Assembly (NCBI RefSeq): GCF_030269925.1
Contig: NC_085127.1
Coordinates: 13,213,501 to 13,277,500 of the forward strand
Direction: 5' to 3'
Source of the DNA: Bombyx mori
Taxonomy: Eukaryota > Arthropoda > Insecta > Lepidoptera > Bombycidae
DNA: 64,000 nt
A model generated the notes under the pieces. That model was not told the DNA's origin and did not search any database. It saw only the letters and a program-made list of their open reading frames with translations. A program made the translations under genes and the position numbers. Each line of letters starts with the position of its first letter. Position 1 is the first letter of the stretch. Below, in pieces: positions 43,393 through 52,979 of this stretch.

Positions 43393-43552
43393 TAGATGAT
43401 AGCTGCGACAAAAAAAATAACGCCTTTTGTGAACACTTAACTTAATAGGTTTTAATCAACCCGCACTCGTCATGTATTTTTCGTTAGCTTTAATCCTCAG
43501 ACAGGCTCATGACTCGACCGAAGCTAAGTGGCTACTGGAACCCATAAGCGCG

Positions 43553-43741
43553 ATAGCTCACTGAGTTTCTCGCCGGATCTTCTCAGTGGGTCGCGTTTCC
43601 GAACCGGTGGTAGATTCTGCGAAGCGCGGCTCTTGCTAGGGTTCGTGTTAGCAACGTAATCAGGCTTGAGCCCCGTGAGCTCACCTACTATTTAAGATTA
43701 CGCTGAAATAGCCTCTCAAGGCTATCAGCTTAGGTAGGGAA
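43553..43741 (+). mobile_element. LINE 3' fragment, family L, plus strand
   Basis: TTTCTCGCCGGATCTTCTCA ... CTATCAGCTTAGGTAGGGAA and a short A run. Confidence 0.7.
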
Positions 43742-44728
43742 AAAAAAGCACGTCAGCGTGAAAACCGCTGCTTACCTTTAAACGAAGATTGAAATATCAG
43801 TTGCATTGGCCCAAGTGCTGTTGTAAGCTTCGAATCGTAACATATCGGCAACAACTATAGGCAGATCGGCGGTGTGCAGATGTGCATGATTGCAACATAG
43901 GGCATGTCGATAGGGCGATTAAAGAATAGGCGAGGACATAGCAGTATCGACGATAGGCCGATACTGCCGTAAGGAAAACAGGGTGTATTATGGGGCAGCC
44001 ATTGTTCTATAAAACTGAGACTTGGAACGCATGTCTCAAGGTGATTGGCGGCATTTACATTGTTGATATCTATGGGCACCGGTTACCACATAACATTCGG
44101 TGAGCTCATCCATCCACCTGGAGATATAGAACAAAATGAAGGATATTTTTTTTCTGTAAATCAAGTAGGTACTTTGTTTGTTGAAGAGACTTTGCAAATC
44201 ATCATTAGGTCTAGTTGATAAAGCAATTTATTCTGTCGGAGCAGTAAAGTCTTCATTTACACAAAAGATCTCGGAGACTCGTCCATCAGTCTTCGGCGAG
44301 GAGTTGCGGTGGAATCAGGATAACACTGAGATTAATAGTGGAGCATTTGTTTCCTTTAAGCCTCGTTCTTGGGTCGAGTTAAGGCAAAGGCTTAAGAGCT
44401 TCCTCATGGTATTGATGAAAATACAATTTTTCTTAGAATTGAATTTGACGTAATGCCGACTTTTAGATTTTTATAAATGACATCACGCGTAACCCATATT
44501 TTATACGAGCTTAGAGAGCTTTTTAAGACAAAAGAACAAAACAATATTAGTACTTACAATGAGTATTTTACAATGACTATTATAATGTAACAATTATTTC
44601 AATATTGAAATGCCCGGAGCGAGCAACTCATTCCCACTTTGTGCAAACTTCTAGATAATCAATCGTTCACTTTATAGTAAGCTTTTGGACAGATGTTTTT
44701 TAATAGTTTTCTTAAACCTATATAGATA
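43742..44728. other. Mostly featureless; one old Bm1 remnant
   Basis: 43985-44125 has Bm1 words (GGGGCAGCCATTG, TTGATATCTATGGGCACCGG) with many changes. A 91-codon frame at 44178-44453 has no recognisable domain. Confidence 0.45.
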
Positions 44729-44805
44729 TAGATGTCTATGGGCTCCAGTAACCACTTAACACCAAGTGGGCTGTGAACTCTTCCACTCATCTAAGCAATA
44801 AAAAA
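44729..44805 (+). repeat. Bm1 SINE, last 75 bp, plus strand
   Basis: GATGTCTATGGGCTCCAGTA ... CAAGTGGGCTGTG .. CAATAAAAAAA. Confidence 0.85.
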
Positions 44806-45230
44806 AATCTTTGATAAAGCCTTTGATAAAGCGCATCAAATTTAAAACACTCTAAGATCTCTAACCTGTTGACCTCTCGCTAAAAGAACAATTAAAAAAA
44901 AAGAACCTTTCATTTTTGTAATCGGCTTAAAAGTGTTTTTCAGGTTTCGCTCAAACGTGATTTTTTGTCGATAAACATATAATATAGACCCAGGACTGTT
45001 TTCACAAGCCGTTCATACGAATGACACGTGCCTATAAACACAAAATGGTGATAAAACGTAAATATTAGTGTTTGTTCACACCCCGGTTTGTTGTCACAAC
45101 GCTAGAGGCTCGCACTATTTATATAATCAAAACAAATTCAATTTGACGGCACGGCATACTATTGATTTAAAAATTTCAATACATATTTATTTATGGGCTA
45201 GTTTTGTTTATGAGCTGCACTGATATATAT
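44806..45230. other. No feature seen
   Basis: AT-rich. Nothing recognised. Confidence 0.4.
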
Positions 45231-45850
45231 ATATATCGACGCTTGAAAGGCAAACGTGACTAAGCGACAGTAACTGCTTTGTACATAAATGATAGGCAAA
45301 AAAAATGTGACCCGTCACAGGACGCCTTTTTTTTTTTTTAGATGTGAAACATCGACATTATTTTGTAAAAGTAATATGCAGAAAATAACAAATTGTGATA
45401 GGAACTAAATATGTCATAATGATAAAATAAAATATTACGAAAAAATAATTTGTTTTTAAGTAAAACACAGGTTATGTGTACTGTAGTAAACAACACTGTA
45501 TACACTACGGAGTATACACTATAGGTATCCGAGCTCAGTGTAGCGAGAGAGATGGCTTAACGCCGGATCGAGTGGGAGAGAATCGCACAGTCGATTGCGC
45601 ATGGCGACGCGTCGCCACGGCATGCGTCGCCACGCCAGAAATCGGTTTTACGTGCGGCTATAGATGTTTCACATCTATAATCATATTCGATGCGCAAAAA
45701 AAATATATTTCTAGGTCTATTAAAATCATTTCAAACCTACAGCTAGATTCGTTAAAATATAAATTGTTTCAGGTATTTCAACTTTAAATTAGTCTACTGT
45801 AAAGTTCTCGCATTGTCGCTTAGTCACGTTTGCCTTTCAAGCGTCGATAT
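45231..45850. mobile_element. TIR element Y, 620 bp, 37-bp perfect TIRs
   Basis: Both ends read inward ATATCGACGCTTGAAAGGCA and on to GACTAAGCGACA without mismatch (about 37 bp). No transposase frame. Element X copy 2 makes up its centre. AT-rich flanks hide any target duplication. Confidence 0.78.
45340..45676 (+). mobile_element. TIR element X, copy 2, 337 bp
   Basis: Ends AGATGTGAAACATC and its inverse GATGTTTCACATCT. Contains a perfect 16-bp palindrome TGGCGACGCGTCGCCA (45602-45617). The sequence just left of it (GTGACCCGTCACAGGACGCC) also resembles the flank of copy 1, so the true end may lie further out. Confidence 0.72.
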
Positions 45851-45852
45851 AA

Positions 45853-46090
45853 TTTTTTTTATTGCTTAGTTGGTTGGACGAGCTCACAGCCCACCTAGTA
45901 TTAAATGGTTACTGGAGCCCATAGACAACAACGTAAATGCGCCACCCACCTTGAGATATAAGTTCTAAGGTCTCAATATAGTTACAACGGCTACCCCACC
46001 CTTCAAACCGAAACGCATAACTGCTTCACGGCAGAAATAGACAGGGTGGTGGAACCTACCTGTGCGAACTCACAAGAGGTCCTACCGCCA
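45853..46090 (-). repeat. Bm1 SINE, 5'-truncated, minus strand
   Basis: T-run, GGACGAGCTCACAGCCCACC ... GAACCTACCTGTGCGAACTC. Confidence 0.9.
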
Positions 46091-46606
46091 GACAATACTT
46101 TGTTTTTTTTGCGTACGTGGAAAGACTGGCTTGCAGTTCAGCTGATCTTAAGCAGTTACCGAAGCTTATAACAACCCCACTCCAAATCATTAGTTTGAAA
46201 TCACAAATGGATTAAATGAACGCCTTTTATTTATTAATATTTCATTCATTTTCAAATTTTAGTTTCGTTTTCATTGGTATTATTATAGGCAATGATATCA
46301 ATTATCTAAACAATGCAATAAAAGCACCTAAATTTCTAATGAATCTCCGGTATCATAATTGAGGAAAATTTTGACGATTTTTATTCATATTTTCTTTTCA
46401 AATTTTCAGTCGTAAAGCATCTGTATTTAAAAGTAATTAATTCAATGATCACCTGCGAAGATATAATAAGCAGACAATTTCATTTCTCTGTCCCTTTATA
46501 TTGTTTGCTTTATGTTCAAATAAAAATTCTTGTTAATTAACAGTTCACAAGTTGAAAGAGGTCGCGATTTTCGTGCGACTTGTCTCTTCAAATGACAGAC
46601 GAACAT
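46091..46606. other. No feature seen
   Basis: AT-rich flank of the Jockey-type LINE. Confidence 0.4.
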
Positions 46607-46610
46607 ACGT

Positions 46611-46641
<31 letters not shown>

Positions 46642-46869
46642 ATGATTGAAAGTTTACTGGTGGCCCGAAGGCCTTTCCAGTTTCACCAGGACAGGTGGGC
46701 GAGCAAAGGCTCAGCCAAGAGGGGTGGGATTTGCTAACAACTGCCCGAGCGCCTCCGAAGGAGACCTAACAACTCAAGAGCAATTGTTTCGCGAATGAAT
46801 CTACTACCGGATCGGAATCGCGACCCGCTGAGAAGATCCGGCGAGAAACTCAGCGGGCTGATGCATGGG

Positions 46870-49740
46870 TTAAGTTGCACGTCGACCTCTTTGTCGAGTT
46901 CGACGAGTACGGTTACCGGGGTCCCTAAGCCTGCCCCTAGTATTAGAGCTGAAGGCATCTAATGCAAAGGTTATTGGATCTGATGGATCCGTAAGGACGT
47001 GTCTAGGGCGTCGACGGTGACTGGCTCCTGCATGATCAGGATTCGGGGAGTAGTCAGCGGCGGCAACGATAAGGCGATTATCATGACGCATAGCCTTATC
47101 GAAGTATCGTTCCGACGCTGACTTCATGTATTTCCGAATTGATTCGAGGCCCAGGTCGTCGTGTAGGTCAACGTTCCTCACGAACCACGGAGCCCCGACA
47201 GCTAACCTGCAAAAGCGGGATTGTAGGGATTGGAGGGTGTCTATGTGTGTGCGGGCCGCGTGAGCGAACACCACACTCGCGTAAGTCATGACGGGCCTTA
47301 TGCAAGTTTTGTAAAGTGTCACCTTGTTCCGAAGGGACATTTTACTCCGCTTACAGATCATGGGGTAGAGTCTACCGAGAATAAACGCGGCACGGTCACG
47401 GACTGATTTTATATGCGGGCGGAATGTCATCGATGCATCCAGGGTAACGCCCAGGTACTTGACCTTCCTGGCCCAGGGTATGGGTTGTCTAAAGAGAGTA
47501 ATCGGGGGTGTGAGATTCCTCCTCCTAATCCGGGAGGAAATCCGTGTGGAGCTTCCCCTCTGAAATAGCACCGCAGTACTTTTCGCTGGGTTGATGTCTA
47601 TGCGCCATTTTCGGAACCACTGTCCTAGGGCTAGGGCTGCGCTCTGAAGCTTCTTCGCGATTAGGGACTTATTTCTACTAGAATAGTAAACAGTCGTGTC
47701 GTCGGCGAATAAAGCTAAATGGGTCGGCGGCGACCGGTGAATATCGTTGCCGAATAAGCTAAATAGGAGGGGTGAGAGGACAGAGCCTTGCGGGACTCCA
47801 GCTGTGAGAGGTCGTGGGGAGGAGCGGGTTCCCTCGACTCGATATCGAAAAGAGCGGTTCGACAAGAAGTCCCGTATGATGAGCACGAGACTATCCGGCA
47901 CGCCCATGTTGAATAGTTTGAAAATCAAACCATTGTGCCAGACTTTGTCGAACGCTTTTGCGACGTCGAAGAAGAGAGCTCCCGTGTATAACGGTTTTGG
48001 TCGATTAAGCACCACAAGAATGTGCTCCGTGAGGCGGTGCACCTGTTGAACGCATGAGTGATTTGTACGGAATCCGAATTGTTCATCGATGAGAATGCCC
48101 TTGGATGAGACGAAGTCTCTGAGGCGTTTGTAGAGCAGACGCTCATACAGTTTGCCTAGAGACATGAGGAGGCTAATCGGGCGGTAGCTCGTCGGATGAT
48201 TTTTTGGTTTACCGGGTTTATGTATGCCGATAACGTCCGCTTCTTTCCACACCGCGGGAAAGATACAGTTCGCCATAGCGGCATTGAAAATAGATGCCAA
48301 CATCACGATGAGTTGGACGGGTAGAAGTTTAATAACGCGGTTAGATATACAGTCGGAACCGGGAGCCTTGCGAGGACGTAGGTCTTTAACTTCTATCGGG
48401 GTGACGGGTGGTAACGCATCCGATGGTGGCACGGAGGCTCTGCGTTCTACCTCACTGTCTACTAATTCTACATGAACAGGGTCCACGGATTGAGTGCTGG
48501 GCGTGCACTGGGTTTGCAATGTATCGGCCAGTAGCTCTGCTTTTTCGTCATCATCGAACGCCGCGAGTCGGCCTGAGGGGCCTACGAGGGGGGGCATAGT
48601 TACTACCGTATCCGATTTGAGAGTACGAGCTAGGCGGTAGTAAGACCTTTGGGAGGGCGCGAGTCCTTCTAAGAAATCAGACCATCTGGCATCTCGGACT
48701 TCGGCGATGCGAGACTTTACGTCGCGTTGTAGGGCACGCATTCGAATACGATTTTCCGCGGTAGGATACCTGTCGTAGGCGCGTATCGAGGCGTTCTTAG
48801 CTCTAAGGAGTTCCCTAATATCGTCGGACAATTTGAAGCGGTGAAGGAAGTCCTCCGCTACAACTTGTTTCGATGACCTATCTAATGTCGAGGTGATGTG
48901 TGATGTTAAGATGTCTATGGCTTCAGCGGTATCCTGAGGAGACGGGGTAGAGTCCGGGTTAAACGGGAGCGATGGTGGATCAGATTCAGCCAGGCTGATG
49001 CCCAGCGTGTGCCAATCCACCACAGTCCTCGTGACGGGAACGGAATCGGGAGCGCGACCGAGCTTCATAACGACGGGACGGTGGTCTGAATCTAACTCTG
49101 AAACTACTTCGATCGAGTGTAAGCGCAGAGTTACGTTTTTTAATAACGCTATGTCGAGTATATCCGGGCGATGCGCGATATTTAGCGGGTAGTGAGTCGG
49201 GGTTAGCGGAGCGACGATATCGAAGGCGAGATCATCGACTAACGCGTCAAGCCGCCTGCCATTCGGGGTTGTGGTGTGTGAGTTCCACCTGATGTGTTTA
49301 CAATTTAGGTCGCCCGCCCGAATGACAGAGCTCCCCATACCGAGCAGCGCCTCGATATCATTGCTTAGAACGATCTTATCCGGTGGAAGATAAACGGACG
49401 CGATAACGATCGGCGCGTGTCCCGTCAGTGAGATTCGGCACACTGATGCTTTGATATTAGCGAGCGCGGGAGGATCGAGCGGGACGCAATGCAGGGCTCT
49501 TCTATAGTAAATGACGGTACCACCACCACGGGCAGAGAGCCTGTCGTTCCTGACCATGTTATAGTTCGCGATTTTAGGGTCACGGCGCGCGGGCTTAAGT
49601 AGGGTCTCCTGCACTAAAAAGATATCAATTTGATGGTCACGCAAAAAGTCAGAAACCTGATCACGTTGATTTGCGAGACCGTAAGCGTTAAAAAATCCTA
49701 TCGTTACGGATAGGGGCTTTACTCTACTTATATACGCCAT
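46870..49740 (-). CDS. LINE ORF2: endonuclease and reverse transcriptase, intact
   Basis: 956 residues, with the start ATG only 3 bp after the ORF1 stop. Residues ~10-225 are an APE-type endonuclease that nicks the target: N18, E45, D144/N146 (AGDLNCKH) and S218-D219-H220. Residues ~480-740 are the reverse transcriptase: FDVAKAFD with D592, GVPQGSVLSPLLF, and FADD with D680-D681. The C-terminus (~750-956) is basic, without the CCHC tail of R1 elements. One oddity is SLFGNDI at ~661-667, where relatives, including the copy at 1-655, have SLYINDI. No stop or frameshift. Translation is probably by reinitiation after ORF1, given the tight spacing. Confidence 0.93.
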   Translation of the reverse strand: MAYISRVKPLSVTIGFFNAYGLANQRDQVSDFLRDHQIDIFLVQETLLKPARRDPKIANYNMVRNDRLSARGGGTVIYYRRALHCVPLDPPALANIKASVCRISLTGHAPIVIASVYLPPDKIVLSNDIEALLGMGSSVIRAGDLNCKHIRWNSHTTTPNGRRLDALVDDLAFDIVAPLTPTHYPLNIAHRPDILDIALLKNVTLRLHSIEVVSELDSDHRPVVMKLGRAPDSVPVTRTVVDWHTLGISLAESDPPSLPFNPDSTPSPQDTAEAIDILTSHITSTLDRSSKQVVAEDFLHRFKLSDDIRELLRAKNASIRAYDRYPTAENRIRMRALQRDVKSRIAEVRDARWSDFLEGLAPSQRSYYRLARTLKSDTVVTMPPLVGPSGRLAAFDDDEKAELLADTLQTQCTPSTQSVDPVHVELVDSEVERRASVPPSDALPPVTPIEVKDLRPRKAPGSDCISNRVIKLLPVQLIVMLASIFNAAMANCIFPAVWKEADVIGIHKPGKPKNHPTSYRPISLLMSLGKLYERLLYKRLRDFVSSKGILIDEQFGFRTNHSCVQQVHRLTEHILVVLNRPKPLYTGALFFDVAKAFDKVWHNGLIFKLFNMGVPDSLVLIIRDFLSNRSFRYRVEGTRSSPRPLTAGVPQGSVLSPLLFSLFGNDIHRSPPTHLALFADDTTVYYSSRNKSLIAKKLQSAALALGQWFRKWRIDINPAKSTAVLFQRGSSTRISSRIRRRNLTPPITLFRQPIPWARKVKYLGVTLDASMTFRPHIKSVRDRAAFILGRLYPMICKRSKMSLRNKVTLYKTCIRPVMTYASVVFAHAARTHIDTLQSLQSRFCRLAVGAPWFVRNVDLHDDLGLESIRKYMKSASERYFDKAMRHDNRLIVAAADYSPNPDHAGASHRRRPRHVLTDPSDPITFALDAFSSNTRGRLRDPGNRTRRTRQRGRRAT

Positions 49741-49743
49741 TGA

Positions 49744-51417
49744 TTACCGGCGGAGTGAGGGGAGGACGTACGTATTTAATGACGCGTATACGTCGGCGTA
49801 TTCCTGCACAACGGCGATAAAGTGTTGTGCAGTGGAGGCAGCGCGAATGGCGTCGCCCAAAGCGTTAACGCGCTCAAAGTTGATCGACTGAAAGAAGTCG
49901 ATCGCTAAAGCGAGATTTTCGGACGCGGTCGGAGGGCAAGTCGCGGGAGAGGGACGAGTCGCGGGGGCGGGACGAATCGCGGAGGAGGGAGTTGTAGCCG
50001 TGATCGTGTACGGCAGCGGTTTCGCCCAGGCCGAGACACTGGGCACCGCCGCCGGAACGAACGCTGGCTTAGCCTGCGACGCAGAGGGTGCCGAGGCTTT
50101 GATGTCTGGGCCGGAAGCTCGGAGGCGGTTTTGGCGGGCGACGCGGCGATTTATTTTAGGGGCTCGGGGGCAACCACGGTAATTCGCGGGGTGACCCTGT
50201 GTTCGACACAGGACGCAGCTAGGCGGTTCCGTCGCGGTTTTTTGGTCGCGAGCGCAGAGGGCCGTGGCGTGATCGCCCAAACACTTAACACATCGGGGGC
50301 GCGCGTGACAGTTACGGGAAGAGTGCCCGTACAATTGACAGTTATGGCACTGGCTAGGAGTGCCTTTTTTATGGGGGGCTTCGACAGCGATACCAGAGAG
50401 CTTACAGACGGTCTGTGTGTTAAAGATTTTCTTACCCTCGGGGGTAGGCTGGAGAGCGACTAGAACCATATTATATGGCTCCCTACCGCGACCGGTGTGC
50501 ATACGGTGCACAGAATTCACTGGTAGGCTTTGTTCTAACAGGTCGGCTTTTACGAGCTCTACATCTAACTCTTTAGGGATTCCGCGTATTACAACGCGGA
50601 GTTCGCGCTCCTCCTGGAGCGTATACGTATGGAAACTTATACGCTCCTTACGGAGGTAAGAAGAGAGGGCCCTATGGTCGTCGGGTGTTTGAACCTTAAT
50701 TTGAATGCCGTTCGCGAGGTTACGGGCATTCGTGAAATTTATATTTTTGGCCTTAAGGGCCAGGCAAACTCGATCCCAAGCTGCCTTCTCCTGAAGGATA
50801 ACCGGGGGAGGGGTCTGGGTTTTATTTTGTGCCACCGGACGCGGCGACGGAGTGGCACGGGCTGGGGCCGCAACGGGAGTCTGAGGGCGGGGGCGCGACG
50901 CGTTCACGGCTTTGCTAATTTTAGCGGCCGCGGGAGCTCGAGACTCCGCGGCACGCTTCTTACCCTTCTGTACCAGGGTGAATCCATCCGTCGATGAGGC
51001 GGGGGCGAGGTCGACCTCCATGTCCGAGTCAGAGTCGGAGCACGAGGAGGCGGGTGCAGGCGACCTACGAGCAAGTGTAGGTGTTTTAGAGGGCGCGACG
51101 GAGGCCGCGGATGATCGCTCAGCTGAAACGATGGTCACGGCGGACGACGCAGCAGCTTTTCTCGCCAGTATAGGCGACACGGGAGCGGCTGGCACGACAG
51201 AGGCTGCGGTGCTCAATGCAGAAGCTCTGCACGCAGGTACAGGCGACGCAGGAGCAGTGAGCGCGGCGGAGTCCTCGAGAGGGCTCGCAGTGTGATTGGC
51301 CTTGAAGGCCAGAAACTCCGAGGCGAGCTGTGGGTGGCGAAGTCGGAGGAATTCCGCGAATACAGCGTCCATGATCGCTGAGTACCCAGGTGGGGCGGCC
51401 CCGGGTCTTGAAGACAC
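49744..51417 (-). CDS. LINE ORF1: Gag-like RNA-binding protein, intact
   Basis: 557 residues. Residues 1-200 are Ala/Ser/Pro-rich with an acidic patch (SDSDSDMEVD, ~127-136). Residues ~270-345 match the region before the zinc knuckles in Jockey-clade ORF1 (LRVVIRGIPKELDVE). Three knuckles follow: C357-C360-H365-C370, C376-C379-H383-C388 and C401-C404-H409-C416. The protein is expected to coat the LINE RNA. The combination of this pre-knuckle domain with three CCHC boxes is why I place the element in the Jockey clade. Confidence 0.92.
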   Translation of the reverse strand: MSSRPGAAPPGYSAIMDAVFAEFLRLRHPQLASEFLAFKANHTASPLEDSAALTAPASPVPACRASALSTAASVVPAAPVSPILARKAAASSAVTIVSAERSSAASVAPSKTPTLARRSPAPASSCSDSDSDMEVDLAPASSTDGFTLVQKGKKRAAESRAPAAAKISKAVNASRPRPQTPVAAPARATPSPRPVAQNKTQTPPPVILQEKAAWDRVCLALKAKNINFTNARNLANGIQIKVQTPDDHRALSSYLRKERISFHTYTLQEERELRVVIRGIPKELDVELVKADLLEQSLPVNSVHRMHTGRGREPYNMVLVALQPTPEGKKIFNTQTVCKLSGIAVEAPHKKGTPSQCHNCQLYGHSSRNCHARPRCVKCLGDHATALCARDQKTATEPPSCVLCRTQGHPANYRGCPRAPKINRRVARQNRLRASGPDIKASAPSASQAKPAFVPAAVPSVSAWAKPLPYTITATTPSSAIRPAPATRPSPATCPPTASENLALAIDFFQSINFERVNALGDAIRAASTAQHFIAVVQEYADVYASLNTYVLPSLRR

Positions 51418-51774
51418 TCGCCTTGCGGCGAGGCCCCAACTTCTCGGACCTGAGCGGTTCTATTGAACACAGGTGGCAATGCGGCGCGATTACTACAGGA
51501 CAAAGAAAAAGCACAACAAAACAGAAATTACGAAAAGAAACAAAACAAATAAATACTTGCAGGAAACCACTTTGTCGGCAAATGTTCCACGAACACAAAA
51601 ATAACTAAAACAAAACAAATAAAAGCTTCCAGGAAACACACTTGGTCGGCAGATGTATCACGAACACAGGCCGCGCGAACAATGACCGGGCTAACAAAAG
51701 CCGGGCGAACAAAGACCGGGCGATCGAGTGGACGATGAGCACGTCCGCACGTGACGGGTGCCTCTATCGGAATG
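51418..51774 (-). promoter_or_regulatory. LINE 5' untranslated region with tandem repeats
   Basis: Two 70-bp units (51541-51610, 51611-51678, the second starting CAAAACAAATAAAAGCTTCC) and, beyond them, three ~16-bp units around CGAACAA..GACCGGGC (51674-51724). Jockey-type LINEs carry internal RNA polymerase II promoters near their 5' end, so repeated units may tune transcription. That role is inferred. Confidence 0.55.
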
Positions 51775-52061
51775 ACGTCAGACGTTTGAAGCAAAGCAGC
51801 CTTAGCCGTAAATAGACATAGTATTACATCTTCTCTTTTCTTCTCAGGTTTCTCTCCCTCTACGCAGAGAGAAACAACTACGCTTATTTCTGAGTCCTTT
51901 AAACACAACCTTAATAGGGGGACATGGGTCGCAAACCCACCATAAAGAGGTTATCTGCTTCTAGAGAGTTCTTATTTTATTTTATTTCCAAATAAGCTAA
52001 AAGAAACAGGCTAATATGTAAATTGGGAGTCCCAACACTAGGCAAACCAGATGTCTTATTA

Positions 52062-52325
52062 TTTTATATTGCATGTATGGGTGGACAAGCTCACAGCCAA
52101 TCTGGTTTTTTTTCTAGGTGGTTACCGGAGCCCATAGATAATAACAACGTTAATACCGCCATTCACTTTGAGATATAAGTTCTAAGGTCTTAGTACAGTT
52201 ACAACGGCTGCCGAACCCTTCAAGCCGAAACGCATTACTGCTTCACGGCCAAAATAGGCAGGGTGGTGGTACCTACCCGTGCGGACTCACAAGAGGTCCT
52301 ACCGCAAGTTGTCCTACCACCGATG
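52062..52325 (-). repeat. Bm1 SINE, 5'-truncated, minus strand
   Basis: GGGTGGACAAGCTCACAGCC ... GTACCTACCCGTGCGGACTC, with a T-run inserted near 52107. Confidence 0.85.
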
Positions 52326-52490
52326 TCTGGGAGTCGATAGTATAAATTAATTGTAGCGATAGATCTAAATCGTATTTTTTTCTATTAAAATTGTGGTGAC
52401 GGCATTCTGAATGCCCTTCAGTCATAAGGTGGAAGTCTCAATTGTTTAACTATCAAACCCTTTACACCCTAAGGCATAAGGTATTACGGC

Positions 52491-52937
52491 ATATGTAAGC
52501 ATAATGAGAGAAGCCGAGGATCGTGCTCAATGGTGTGCAATTGGAGAGGCCTATTCACGTCATTACTCCCCCTCCCGATCCATTAACGGTGCTTATCGGT
52601 ACCTCAAGCACCGGTCACCGTTCTCATCGAACCCGTAGCTTACGACGAAAGGTCGGCGACTAAACTAACCACAGACACAGCCCACTGAGTTTCTCGGCGG
52701 ATCTTCTCAGTGGGTCGCGTTTCCGATCCTGTGGCAGATCCTGCGAAGCACTGCTCTTGCTAGGGCCAGTTTTAACATCACTCCGGTTTGAGCTCTTAGA
52801 GCTCACCTACACGCTAGGGCAACTCTGATATAACCTCTCAAGGCTATCAGTATAAGTAAGGAAAAAAGGAGCCTTTGTCCAGCTGTAGCCTATAGGCTGA
52901 TGATGATGATGCTGATGATGATGATATGTAAGCATAA
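52491..52937 (+). mobile_element. LINE 3' fragment, family L, with 14-bp target duplication
   Basis: The insert is 52505-52923, ending in a (TGATGA)n tail. ATATGTAAGCATAA is repeated exactly at 52491-52504 and 52924-52937. Includes the TCTTCTCAGTGGGTCGCG block shared with the other family L pieces. Confidence 0.78.
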
Positions 52938-52979
52938 AAACTTGAATAAAGTTTACGATGATTTCAAGAAATTAATATG

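Larger units (their letters stand above)
46607..51783 (-). mobile_element. Full-length Jockey-clade LINE with target duplication
   Basis: 46616-51774 on the minus strand: 5' region (51774-51418), ORF1, ORF2, 3' region (46869-46642) and a 26-nt poly(A) (T run 46616-46641). ACGTCAGAC flanks it at 46607-46615 and 51775-51783. Both frames are open. Intactness and the long poly(A) suggest a young copy. Confidence 0.88.
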
